From Flavobacterium sp. LC2016-13 (GTDB lineage Bacteria; Bacteroidota; Bacteroidia; Flavobacteriales; Flavobacteriaceae), in NCBI RefSeq assembly GCF_009707955.1, contig NZ_WMDQ01000008.1, positions 1-64,000 on the forward strand: a DNA stretch of 64,000 nucleotides, in the 5' to 3' direction. Shown one piece after another: positions 18,663-27,729 of the stretch. The notes under the pieces were generated by a model that made no database searches, had not been told where the DNA came from, and saw only the letters and a list, made by a program, of their open reading frames with translations. How positions within the stretch are numbered: position 1 is the stretch's first letter; every line of letters starts with the position of its first letter. The translations under genes were made by a program, and so were the position numbers.

Positions 18663-19619
18663 ATGAAAAAATCACTAACCTACTTTTTTTTATTCTTTAG
18701 CTTTATTTCTAAAGCGCAAACAACAGCAAAAATTGATACAACAAAATTATTGAAAGAATTAGCCGATCAAGCTTGTGCATGTATAGATTCTGTAGAAACT
18801 TTTAATCGCAGTAAAGATTCAATTAATGCAAATATCAGTTCTTGTATTGATGAAAAAATTAGTTCTTATCAAATAACCGAAAAACTTGCCAATATCGATT
18901 TATCCAATCCTTCGGGTGGAAAAAAAGAGATTAATGTTTCGTTAAATCTGGACAAAAATTCAAAAGAATATAAAGATATCTATTATAAATTTGAACATTA
19001 TCTTATGGACAATTGTGTGGTCCTAAAAGATAAAATAGCTTCTAAAGACCAACTAAACGACCATTCTATCTCTTCGAACAAAGACGCAATGGATTTCTAT
19101 AATTTAGGGATTGAGGAAGGTAAAAAAGAGAACTTTAAAAAAGCTATTGAGTATTACAAAAAAGCGGTCGTATTTGATCCCAATTTTGCATTTGCGTATG
19201 ACAATATGGGAATATGTTATAGACGTTTAGAAGAATATGACCTGGCAATCGATTCTTATGAAAAATCGCTTAAAATAGATCCAAACGGCAAAATGCCATT
19301 ACAAAACATTGCCGTCGCATATGCTTATAAGAAAAATTATAAGAAAGCAGTAAAAGCATACGAAAAGCTGGCAGGAATTGATGCTAACGATCCTGAAGTT
19401 TTTTACGGTATTGGACAAATGTATGCGCTTTATTTAAACGATAACGAAAAGGCATTAAACAATATGTGTCAGGCTTATAGATTATATGTTGAGCAAAAAT
19501 CGCCCTATAGAACAGATGCTGAAAAAATAATACAGCTGATTTATGCCAATATGAAAAAAGAAGGCAAAGAAGATAAATTTACTGAGATTTTAAAAGCAAA
19601 TAACCTTAATTCAAATTAA
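18663..19619 (+). CDS. Secreted tetratricopeptide-repeat protein
   Basis: 318 residues with a signal peptide ending near SKAQ (residue 19). The N-terminal third carries three cysteines (near 37, 39 and 60) in a helical segment. From about residue 140 there are at least three TPR units (AIEYYKKAVVFDPNF, AIDSYEKSLKIDPNG, AVKAYEKLAGIDAND). TPRs are protein-binding scaffolds; the partner is unknown. It is downstream of and close to fic on the same strand, but its periplasmic location argues against direct action on the cytoplasmic Fic protein. Confidence 0.8.
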   Translation: MKKSLTYFFLFFSFISKAQTTAKIDTTKLLKELADQACACIDSVETFNRSKDSINANISSCIDEKISSYQITEKLANIDLSNPSGGKKEINVSLNLDKNSKEYKDIYYKFEHYLMDNCVVLKDKIASKDQLNDHSISSNKDAMDFYNLGIEEGKKENFKKAIEYYKKAVVFDPNFAFAYDNMGICYRRLEEYDLAIDSYEKSLKIDPNGKMPLQNIAVAYAYKKNYKKAVKAYEKLAGIDANDPEVFYGIGQMYALYLNDNEKALNNMCQAYRLYVEQKSPYRTDAEKIIQLIYANMKKEGKEDKFTEILKANNLNSN

Positions 19620-19683
19620 AATTTTGTTACAATTTTTAACATAAACTTCTATACTCTAGTACTAAAAGAACAAATCAAAGTGG

Positions 19684-19691
19684 TAACTTTG
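19684..19691 (+). promoter_or_regulatory. TAACTTTG element that fixes the uvrA start
   Basis: TAACTTTG matches TAnnTTTG; transcription should begin near 19696-19698. An upstream in-frame TTG at 19696 would be at or before the RNA start, so the ATG at 19708 is the real start codon. No TTG is present at the usual upstream distance. Confidence 0.55.
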
Positions 19692-19707
19692 CGTTTTGCT
19701 CAAATTT

Positions 19708-22539
19708 ATGCTAGATAAAGACAATACTATTGAAGTTCTTGGCGCAAGAGTTCATAATCTAAAAAATATCGATATTTCTATTCCGAGAGAAAAACTTGTA
19801 GTAATTACAGGTCTTTCCGGTTCGGGAAAATCCTCTTTGGCGTTTGACACCATTTATGCTGAAGGTCAGCGTCGTTATGTTGAAACTTTTTCGGCTTATG
19901 CGAGACAATTTCTTGGTGGCTTAGAACGTCCTGATGTTGATAAAATCGACGGACTTTCGCCGGTTATTGCTATTGAACAAAAAACAACCAGTAAAAGTCC
20001 GCGTTCTACTGTTGGAACTATTACTGAAATATACGATTTCCTTCGACTTCTTTACGCTCGTGGCGCTGATGCATACAGTTATAACACTGGCGAGAAAATG
20101 GTTTCATACTCTGATGAACAAATTAAAGATTTGATCATGGAGGATTTTAATGGAAAACGTATTAATATTTTGGCTCCGATTATTAGAGCCAGAAAAGGTC
20201 ATTATGCTGAATTATTCCAGCAAATTACCAAACAAGGTTTTTTAAAAGTCCGTGTAAATGGTGAAGTTCAGGATTTAGTTTCAGGAATGAAATTAGATCG
20301 TTATAAAACGCACGATATAGAAATTGTAGTCGACAGAATGCTGATCGAAAATACAGAAGACAATCAAAAAAGATTATCTGAAAGTATTAATACAGCAATG
20401 CATCACGGCGAAAATGTATTAATGATTTTAGATCAGGATACGAATGAAGTACGCTATTTTAGTAGAAATTTGATGTGTCCTACAACCGGAATTTCGTACC
20501 AAAATCCGGAACCTAATTTATTTTCGTTCAACTCACCAAAAGGAGCTTGTCCGCATTGTAATGGTTTAGGAACCGTTCACGAAATCAATATTAAAAAGAT
20601 TATTCCAAATCCTAAATTATCGATTAAAAGTGGTGGTTTTGCTCCACTTGGCGAATATAAATCATCCTGGATTTTCAAACAATTAGAAGTTATTGGAGAG
20701 AAATTTGGTTTTAAAATCACAGATCCAATCGAGAAAATTTCAGAAGAAGCCATGAATATGATTTTACATGGCGGAAAAGATAAATTCACTGTAAACTCAA
20801 AAGATTTAGGCGTAACACGCGATTATAAAATAGATTTTGAAGGAATTTCACATTTCATCAAAAATCAATATGACGAAAGCGCTTCGACAACTATAAAACG
20901 TTGGGCAAAAGATTTTATGGATGAAGTGAATTGTCCTGTTTGCGATGGTTCACGTTTAAAAAAAGAAGCTCAGTTTTTTAGAGTTGATGGAAAAAATATC
21001 ACCGAATTGTGTGATATGGATATTTCTGATTTAACGGCCTGGTTTCAGGATTTAAATAGTCATTTATCAGAAAAACAGCTTTTGATTGCATCAGAAGTTG
21101 TAAAAGAAATCAAAGATCGTTTGAATTTTTTGATGAATGTTGGTTTGAATTATCTGGCTTTAAGCCGAAGTTCAAAATCACTTTCTGGTGGTGAAGCGCA
21201 ACGTATTCGTCTGGCTACGCAAATTGGTTCGCAATTGGTTGGTGTTTTATATATTTTGGATGAGCCAAGTATTGGTTTACACCAAAGAGATAATGAAAAA
21301 CTAATTAAATCTCTGGAACAATTACGTGATATCGGAAACTCGGTTATTGTGGTTGAACATGATAAAGACATGATCGAAACGGCAGATTATGTAATTGATA
21401 TTGGACCAAAAGCAGGAAAATATGGAGGCGAAATCATTAGTATTGGAACTCCTGCAGAAACTCTAAAATCGAACACGATTACCGCTCAATATTTGAATGG
21501 TAAAATGAAATTAGAGATTCCGAAAGAGCGAAGAAAAGGAAACGGAAAATTTTTAAAATTAAGCGGAGCAACTGGAAATAACTTAAAAAATGTTTCTATT
21601 GAATTGCCTTTAGGACAAATGATTTGTGTTACGGGAGTTTCAGGAAGTGGAAAATCTACTTTGATTAATGAAACGCTCTATCCTATTTTAAATGCTTATT
21701 ATTTTAATGGCGTTAAAAAACCACAACCTTATAAAAAAATTGAAGGTCTTGAACATATCGACAAAGTAATTGATATTGACCAAAGTCCGATTGGAAGAAC
21801 GCCACGTTCAAATCCAGCGACTTATACAGAAGTTTTTACCGAAATCAGGAACTTGTTTACGATGACTTCTGAAAGTATGATTCGTGGTTACAAAGCCGGA
21901 CGTTTTAGTTTTAACGTAAAAGGTGGACGTTGCGAAACCTGTGAAGGTTCCGGAGTTAGAACTATCGAAATGAATTTTTTACCGGATGTTTATGTAGAAT
22001 GCGAAACCTGTCAGGGAAAACGTTTTAACAGAGAAACCTTGGAGATTCGATACAAAGGAAAATCAATTTCTGATGTGTTGAATATGACGGTTGATGAAGC
22101 AGTTCCATTTTTTGAAATGATTCCAAAGATTTACAGAAAAGTAAAAACGATTCAGGATGTCGGTTTAGGCTATATTACACTTGGTCAGCAAAGTACAACT
22201 CTTTCTGGCGGTGAAGCACAACGTATAAAATTAGCCGGAGAATTGTCTAAAAAAGATACCGGAAATACCTTTTATATTCTTGACGAACCTACTACAGGTT
22301 TACATTTTGAAGATATTCGTGTTTTGATGGATGTTATCAATAAATTGGTCGATAAAGGAAATACAATCTTAATTATCGAGCATAATATGGATGTTATCAA
22401 ACTAGCTGATTATATTATTGATATTGGCCCTGAAGGAGGAAAAGGCGGTGGACAATTGATCGCCAAAGGAACTCCTGAAGAAGTAGCAAAAAATAAAAAA
22501 AGCTATACGGCGAAGTTTCTGAAAAAAGAGTTGTCTTAA
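19708..22539 (+). CDS. uvrA: Excinuclease ABC subunit A
   Basis: 943 residues from the ATG at 19708. It has two ABC ATPase modules: Walker [10 protein letters not shown] near residue 36 and GVSGSGKST near 645, each with an LSGGEAQRI signature. Zinc-finger cysteine pairs are at CPHCNG, CPVCDG, CETCEG and CETCQG. UvrA scans DNA with UvrB and recruits nucleotide excision repair. Length and motif order are typical and nothing is missing. The gene has its own short-leader promoter and is not in an evident operon. Confidence 0.97.
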   Translation: MLDKDNTIEVLGARVHNLKNIDISIPREKLVVITGLSGSGKSSLAFDTIYAEGQRRYVETFSAYARQFLGGLERPDVDKIDGLSPVIAIEQKTTSKSPRSTVGTITEIYDFLRLLYARGADAYSYNTGEKMVSYSDEQIKDLIMEDFNGKRINILAPIIRARKGHYAELFQQITKQGFLKVRVNGEVQDLVSGMKLDRYKTHDIEIVVDRMLIENTEDNQKRLSESINTAMHHGENVLMILDQDTNEVRYFSRNLMCPTTGISYQNPEPNLFSFNSPKGACPHCNGLGTVHEINIKKIIPNPKLSIKSGGFAPLGEYKSSWIFKQLEVIGEKFGFKITDPIEKISEEAMNMILHGGKDKFTVNSKDLGVTRDYKIDFEGISHFIKNQYDESASTTIKRWAKDFMDEVNCPVCDGSRLKKEAQFFRVDGKNITELCDMDISDLTAWFQDLNSHLSEKQLLIASEVVKEIKDRLNFLMNVGLNYLALSRSSKSLSGGEAQRIRLATQIGSQLVGVLYILDEPSIGLHQRDNEKLIKSLEQLRDIGNSVIVVEHDKDMIETADYVIDIGPKAGKYGGEIISIGTPAETLKSNTITAQYLNGKMKLEIPKERRKGNGKFLKLSGATGNNLKNVSIELPLGQMICVTGVSGSGKSTLINETLYPILNAYYFNGVKKPQPYKKIEGLEHIDKVIDIDQSPIGRTPRSNPATYTEVFTEIRNLFTMTSESMIRGYKAGRFSFNVKGGRCETCEGSGVRTIEMNFLPDVYVECETCQGKRFNRETLEIRYKGKSISDVLNMTVDEAVPFFEMIPKIYRKVKTIQDVGLGYITLGQQSTTLSGGEAQRIKLAGELSKKDTGNTFYILDEPTTGLHFEDIRVLMDVINKLVDKGNTILIIEHNMDVIKLADYIIDIGPEGGKGGGQLIAKGTPEEVAKNKKSYTAKFLKKELS

Positions 22540-22592
22540 TAAAAAAACAGCTTTAACTGAAATTAGATTATAAAATTGCTTAATGTAAATAG

Positions 22593-22949
22593 ATGAAAAA
22601 CATCATAATTCTAATTTTAGTTTTATTTTCTTGTTTAAAAGTACATGGACAAGGAGGCGAAACAAAATGGATTAAACCTCCAGTTTTTAATTTCAACATT
22701 GCAGAAGTCGTTTATGAAGAAGCTGAAAAACAAAACATAGATACTGATTGTATTATTATCATTTTTAATATAGATGAAAAATGTCAGATTCATGATTTTA
22801 CAGTTTCACAGGGTAAACTAAAATCATTTACTGAATGGGCAAAAAAAGATTCAGATATTATTATTCGTGAATGGTTAAGGAACTATCCTTGTGATAGCAA
22901 AAAGCGATCAGTAAAATTACCTATTAAAATAAATTTAAAAAACTTCTAA
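22593..22949 (+). CDS. Small secreted protein, faintly TonB-C-like
   Basis: 118 residues with a signal peptide ending near VHGQ (residue 20). The mature part contains three cysteines and a strand pattern (IIIIFNIDEKCQIHDF, then a tryptophan helix, then VKLPIKINL at the end). This loosely recalls the TonB C-terminal domain found in many stand-alone Bacteroidota periplasmic proteins. The match is weak and I assign no function. It lies 53 bp after uvrA, and its stop codon is inside a long hairpin. Confidence 0.6.
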   Translation: MKNIIILILVLFSCLKVHGQGGETKWIKPPVFNFNIAEVVYEEAEKQNIDTDCIIIIFNIDEKCQIHDFTVSQGKLKSFTEWAKKDSDIIIREWLRNYPCDSKKRSVKLPIKINLKNF

Positions 22950-22989
22950 AATGTCAACGGATTTTAATTCGTTGACATTTTAGAAGTTT
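22940..22989. terminator. 20-bp perfect hairpin at the gene end
   Basis: Arms 22940-22959 and 22970-22989 are perfectly complementary around a 10-nt loop, and the left arm includes the TAA stop of the small secreted protein. No long T tract follows, so it may act as an mRNA-stabilising end or an inefficient terminator. Confidence 0.65.
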
Positions 22990-23195
22990 CTCAATTTAAT
23001 TCCAAGAAAACGATTCATATTTCTACATCATTTTAATCTCTTGATTATGAATCTTCAAGTAAAATAACCAACAAAGAAATGTTACATTTCAATTAATATA
23101 TCTGCATTTTTGTAACAATTCTTAAAAAAAGCACTAATTTAGTACGCCCTTTTTGTCAAAGCTTTTTGATTTTGATAAAGGTTAAGATAAAATCT

Positions 23196-23555
23196 ATGAA
23201 TCTAAAAGAAAAATTCAGTAATGTAGACCAATATTTTTCGCCTAAAATAATTGATGAAGTAAACGATCAATATATTAAAGTGGCTAAAATAAAAGGTCAG
23301 GAAGTTCCGTGGCATAACCACGAGAATGAAGACGAATTATTTTACATTGTCGACGGTGAGCTTTTGATGGAAATTGAAAACAAGCCATCATTTACCATGA
23401 AAAAAGGCGATTTATTCGTTGTGAAAAAAGGCGTAAATCACAGAGTTTCATCGGTTGAAGAATGTTCTATAATGTTGATCGAATCTAAAACTACGGAACA
23501 TACCGGAAAAGTAAAAAGCAACATTACTAAATCAATCGAAGAGCAAACGTATTAA
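23196..23555 (+). CDS. Small single-domain cupin
   Basis: 119 residues from the ATG at 23196; an upstream in-frame TTG would add ten residues that do not look like the family. A cupin beta-barrel with metal-ligand motifs WHNHENEDELFYIVDGEL (two His and one Glu, near residues 39-55) and a second-motif His in GVNHRVS. No catalytic partner domain is present, so the role could be enzymatic or metal/ligand binding. It is a single gene. Confidence 0.8.
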   Translation: MNLKEKFSNVDQYFSPKIIDEVNDQYIKVAKIKGQEVPWHNHENEDELFYIVDGELLMEIENKPSFTMKKGDLFVVKKGVNHRVSSVEECSIMLIESKTTEHTGKVKSNITKSIEEQTY

Positions 23556-23601
23556 TAAAGGATTCTTCTTTTTATAAACCTAAAGTTCAATTGAAAACCA
23601 A

Positions 23602-23692
23602 ATGCCCTAGCCCTGATGGGAACGGCATCCTTTTATGGTGGGGTTCACCATAAAAGATATAGTGAACAGCAGGAAATAGCTCCTTCCTTCGA
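23602..23692 (+). ncRNA. Candidate structured RNA element (Flavo-1-like)
   Basis: This intergenic block has the layout I recall for a recurrent Flavobacteria element: CCCTAGCCCTGATGG, GGCATCC, a strong hairpin (23631-23640 with 23646-23655, ten perfect pairs), then GATATAG and AGGAAATAGCTCC. The conserved words on both sides of a variable hairpin suggest an RNA. It may be the Flavo-1 motif, but I cannot align it here. It sits between the cupin and LOG-family genes in the direction of transcription. Confidence 0.4.
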
Positions 23693-23763
23693 CTACGATC
23701 AGGATGACAATAATAAAAACGACACAGCTAGAAATAAAAATATAAATAATTAAAATACCTAAA

Positions 23764-24492
23764 ATGAGATTAGAAGATTTTGATAATGATGAGGATAAAG
23801 TAATTCAGGACCGTTTAAAACAAAAAACGTGGAATGAAATTAGAACCAATGACAGCTGGGCGATTTTTAAAATCATGGCCGAGTTTGTAAACGGTTATGA
23901 AAGTATGGGACGTATTGGTCCGTGTGTGTCTATTTTTGGATCAGCGAGAACAAAACCAGAGGATAAATATTATTTATTGGCTGAGAAAATTGCTTATAAA
24001 ATTAGTAAAGCCGGTTATGGCGTAATTACAGGCGGAGGGCCAGGAATTATGGAAGCCGGAAATAAAGGTGCACATTTAGGAGGCGGAACTTCGGTTGGTT
24101 TAAATATCGAATTGCCTTTTGAACAGCATTTTAACCCTTATATCGATCACGATAAAAACCTGAATTTCGATTATTTCTTTGTGAGAAAAGTTATGTTCGT
24201 AAAATATTCTCAAGGTTTTGTGGTTATGCCGGGAGGTTTTGGAACGCTGGATGAAATGTTTGAAGCGATTACTTTAATTCAAACAAAGAAAATTGGAAAA
24301 TTCCCGATTATCTTGGTTGGAGTTGAATTCTGGTCTGGATTGATTGATTGGGTTAAAACGGTTTTGGTTGAAAAAATGCAAACGGTTAGTCCTGATGATT
24401 TAAACTTATTCAAGATCGTAGATACTGAAGATGAAGTTGTTGACGTTTTGGATAAATTCTACAAGAAATACGATTTAAGTCCGAATTTCTAA
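23764..24492 (+). CDS. LOG family (TIGR00730) nucleotide phosphoribohydrolase-like protein
   Basis: 242 residues, cytoplasmic. The Rossmann-like core carries SIFGSART near residue 57, GGGPGIMEAGNKGA near 96 and the family signature PGGFGTLDE near 159. Homologues such as LONELY GUY release the base from cytokinin or AMP-type nucleoside monophosphates and were long mis-named lysine decarboxylases. This longer form, with an N-terminal helix extension, is common in Bacteroidota. The bacterial physiological substrate is uncertain. Confidence 0.9.
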   Translation: MRLEDFDNDEDKVIQDRLKQKTWNEIRTNDSWAIFKIMAEFVNGYESMGRIGPCVSIFGSARTKPEDKYYLLAEKIAYKISKAGYGVITGGGPGIMEAGNKGAHLGGGTSVGLNIELPFEQHFNPYIDHDKNLNFDYFFVRKVMFVKYSQGFVVMPGGFGTLDEMFEAITLIQTKKIGKFPIILVGVEFWSGLIDWVKTVLVEKMQTVSPDDLNLFKIVDTEDEVVDVLDKFYKKYDLSPNF

Positions 24493-24600
24493 TGTTTTTT
24501 TTAACCATATAAATGATATAAGGTAATTTAAGTTAATGTTTTGTAACACTTAAAATAATATGAATTTATATCACTTACATGGTTAATTACATTAAATCTT

Positions 24601-24640
24601 ACAAAAAATTGAAGCTGTTTTTTAAAACAGCTTTTTTTGT
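24601..24640 (+). terminator. Rho-independent terminator
   Basis: AAGCTGTTTT (24612-24621) pairs with AAAACAGCTT (24624-24633), followed by a run of T, and outer A/T tracts extend the stem. It lies about 110 bp after the LOG-family gene. Confidence 0.8.
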
Positions 24641-24688
24641 AGTATTTTTACAAAAAACCAAAACAACTTTATGCTCGTAACTTAAGTT

Positions 24689-27541
24689 ATGCCATTAATT
24701 TTTAAGCCATCCTTGAAATCATTTTATAAAATTATATTCTTCATTTTAGTTTTATTGAGTTCAATAAAACAGTACGCGCAACATCAGTCTAAGATGGAAG
24801 TTGCGGTAAATCTTGAACTTAAAACTTTGAATGTAAAACAAGATCTTACATTTTATAACACTTCTACAGACTCTTTGGATTCGATTGTTCTGAATGATTG
24901 GAACAATGCTTTTTCTGCTAAAAACACGCCTTTGGCAGAACGTTTTTCAGATGAATTTTATCGTGGTTTTCATTTGGCTAAAGACGAAGAAAGAGGAAAT
25001 ACGACAATTTTAAATTTGTCGGATTCAGATAATTCAGCTTTAGAATGGGAAAGAACAGATAGAAATCCTGATTTTATTGTAATACGATTAAAGCAAAAAT
25101 TAGCTCCGGGCGAAAAATTCGATATTCACCTTACTTACATTGCTAAAATTCCGAGTGATAAATTTACTCATTATGGTTATACGCAAAATGGAGGAATGAA
25201 TTTGAAAAACTGGTTTTTGACTCCGGCGCGTTACGACAATCATAAATTTACAAAATACAATAATTTTAATCTGGATGATATTGCAAACGCAAATACAGAT
25301 TATGAAGTTGAGATAAAAGTTCCTGCGAATTATTCTGTAACAACAGATTTAGATTCAGTTTCAAAAGATATAAATGCTAGTTTTAGCACTTTTTCTTTTT
25401 CAGGAAGCAACAGAAATGATTTTAATTTGATTATCGAAAAACAGAATAATTTCAGAAGTTATAATAACGGATCTTTAGAAGTTCTGTCAGATTTGAAAGC
25501 TAAAAAACTGACTGAAATTCAAAGAGCAATAATTATAAATCGGGTTATATCTTTTGCGAATGATTTTATTGGAAAATATCCGCATCAAAAAATCATAATT
25601 TCTCAGGCAGATTATGATCGAAATCCGTTTTATGGATTAAATCAATTGCCTTCATTTTTTAGTCCGTTTCCAGATGATTTTATCTTTGAAATTACATTTT
25701 TAAAAACATATTTAAATAATTATTTAAAGTCAAGTCTTCGTTTAGATCCAAGAAAAGACAATTGGGTTTATGATGGAATTCAGATTTTTACCATGATGAA
25801 ATACATGGAAGAAAATCATCTTGATAAAAAAATGCTTGGCAGGCTTTCGCAGTGGAAACTCTTTAAGAGTTATAATATTACTAATCTAACTTTTAACGAG
25901 CAATACAGTTATTATTATATGCTGATGGCTCGAAAAAACCTCGATCAGCCGCTTGGTGACCCAAAAAATACGCTGATAAAATTCAACGAGCAAATTGCAA
26001 GCAAATATAGAGCGGGTTTAAGTTTGAGTTATCTGGATGATTATTTAGACCAGAATATTGTGCCTCAAAGTATTCAGGAATTTTATACTTTAAATAAAAC
26101 GGAACAGGTAAGTCGTTATGATTTTGAAAAAATACTGAATAAAAACACAACCAAAAATATCGATTGGTTTTTTGAAACCATTATTGATTCACGCGAAATA
26201 ATCGATTATAAATTTTCGAATGTTTCGAGAACAAAAGACAGCATACAGTTTTCTATTAAAAACAAAACGGGAATTTATGCTCCGATTCCGGTTTATGGAC
26301 TTAAAAAAAATCAGATTGTTTTTAAGGAATGGCTTGAACCCAAAACAGCAGATTCTGTATATCATTTTGATCGAAAAAACGCAGACAAAATTGTTCTGAA
26401 TTACAATAACGAAGTTCCGGAATACAATCAGAGAAATAACTGGAAATCATTAAAAAATCTGGTAATTACGGAACGTCCGATAAAATTTAATTTTGCCAAA
26501 GATTTAGAAGATCCATATTATAACCAGATATTATATATCCCGACACTTACGTATAATTATTATGATGGATTTACGCCAGGATTTCGTTTTCACAACAAAA
26601 CGATATTAGATAAACCTTTTACTTTTGATATAAATCCTGCGTATTCTTTAAAAACGGGTTCAATTTCAGGTTCTTCTGCTTTTTCATACAGTCAGTTTTA
26701 TAGAAATAGTACCTTATATAATGTACGATATTCTATAAGCGAGAATTATTACCATTATGCTCCTGATGCTACTTATTTAAGATTGAATCCGATGGTTCAA
26801 TTTCGAATTCGTGAAGAAAATTTCAGGGATAATAGAAAACAGCTGATATTATTTCGTCAGATTATTGTAAATCGTGAGGCAAGTGCCTTTATAACAGATA
26901 ATTCGAAACCTAATTATTCTGTTTTTAATGCGCGATATATGAATACAAAGACTGAATTGATTAATCATATTAATTTTATGGGTGATATTCAGTTTGGCGG
27001 GAATTTTGGAAAACTGGCCGCAGAAATAGAATACAGGCATTTATTTGAGAACAATCATAAATTGAATTTAAGACTTTACGCAGGAAGTTTTTTATTCAAC
27101 ACAACAAATTCAGACTATTTTAGTTTTGGTTTAGACCGACCAACGGATTATCTTTTTGATTATAATTTTCTGGGAAGATCAGAAAGTACAGGAATTTTTA
27201 GTCAGCAATTTGTAATGGCTGAAGGTGGTTTTAAATCAAAATTAGAACCTTCGTATGCAAATAAATGGATGACAACTCTAAACGCAAGTTATGCTATTTG
27301 GGACTGGATTGAGGCTTATGGGGACATTGGTTTAATGAAGAATAAACACGAAAAAGAATATTTTGCTTATGATAGCGGTATCCGCTTAAATTTTGTTCCT
27401 GACTACTTTGAACTCTATTTTCCTATATATTCTAATAACGGTTGGGAAATTTCTCAAAATAAATATAACGAAAAAATACGATTTGTGATAACTTTTGCTC
27501 CTAAATCATTAGTCACACTTTTTACCCGAAAATGGTTCTAA
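24689..27541 (+). CDS. Inactive M1-aminopeptidase-like protein fused to an outer-membrane barrel
   Basis: 950 residues. A signal peptide ends near QYAQ (residue 31). Residues about 35-240 resemble the N-terminal beta-sandwich of M1 peptidases and 250-450 the thermolysin-like domain. The zinc site is lost: the HExxH position reads F333-E334-I-T-F337 and the third-ligand segment WxxEG reads WVYDG near 357. From about residue 600 the protein is rich in alternating strands and ends in a terminal Phe (TRKWF), as in outer-membrane beta-barrels. It is therefore probably a surface or periplasm-facing binding protein. It is a single gene with terminators on either side. Confidence 0.7.
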   Translation: MPLIFKPSLKSFYKIIFFILVLLSSIKQYAQHQSKMEVAVNLELKTLNVKQDLTFYNTSTDSLDSIVLNDWNNAFSAKNTPLAERFSDEFYRGFHLAKDEERGNTTILNLSDSDNSALEWERTDRNPDFIVIRLKQKLAPGEKFDIHLTYIAKIPSDKFTHYGYTQNGGMNLKNWFLTPARYDNHKFTKYNNFNLDDIANANTDYEVEIKVPANYSVTTDLDSVSKDINASFSTFSFSGSNRNDFNLIIEKQNNFRSYNNGSLEVLSDLKAKKLTEIQRAIIINRVISFANDFIGKYPHQKIIISQADYDRNPFYGLNQLPSFFSPFPDDFIFEITFLKTYLNNYLKSSLRLDPRKDNWVYDGIQIFTMMKYMEENHLDKKMLGRLSQWKLFKSYNITNLTFNEQYSYYYMLMARKNLDQPLGDPKNTLIKFNEQIASKYRAGLSLSYLDDYLDQNIVPQSIQEFYTLNKTEQVSRYDFEKILNKNTTKNIDWFFETIIDSREIIDYKFSNVSRTKDSIQFSIKNKTGIYAPIPVYGLKKNQIVFKEWLEPKTADSVYHFDRKNADKIVLNYNNEVPEYNQRNNWKSLKNLVITERPIKFNFAKDLEDPYYNQILYIPTLTYNYYDGFTPGFRFHNKTILDKPFTFDINPAYSLKTGSISGSSAFSYSQFYRNSTLYNVRYSISENYYHYAPDATYLRLNPMVQFRIREENFRDNRKQLILFRQIIVNREASAFITDNSKPNYSVFNARYMNTKTELINHINFMGDIQFGGNFGKLAAEIEYRHLFENNHKLNLRLYAGSFLFNTTNSDYFSFGLDRPTDYLFDYNFLGRSESTGIFSQQFVMAEGGFKSKLEPSYANKWMTTLNASYAIWDWIEAYGDIGLMKNKHEKEYFAYDSGIRLNFVPDYFELYFPIYSNNGWEISQNKYNEKIRFVITFAPKSLVTLFTRKWF

Positions 27542-27695
27542 TTGAATAAATTTTAAATAAAAACGTAAATTATTTTCAATTAAAACAGAAAATACTTAAA
27601 TATTCAATAAAAAATATACGTAGTTTTAGCAATTTACTTGTAAATAATTAAATTATATTTATTTTAATGAATTATGATTATTGATACTTTTTAAG

Positions 27696-27703
27696 TAATT
27701 TTG
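27696..27703 (+). promoter_or_regulatory. TAATTTTG element before the E1 gene
   Basis: TAATTTTG fits TAnnTTTG and lies 26 bp before the ATG at 27730. An ATG-type triplet rather than TTG occupies the upstream position, so the match is partial. Confidence 0.45.
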
Positions 27704-27729
27704 CCGCATAACATGACCCATTCCAGATT

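Noticed and set aside
19696-19707. TTG start for uvrA
   Set aside because: It falls at or before the predicted transcription start set by TAACTTTG at 19684-19691; the ATG at 19708 begins the conserved sequence.
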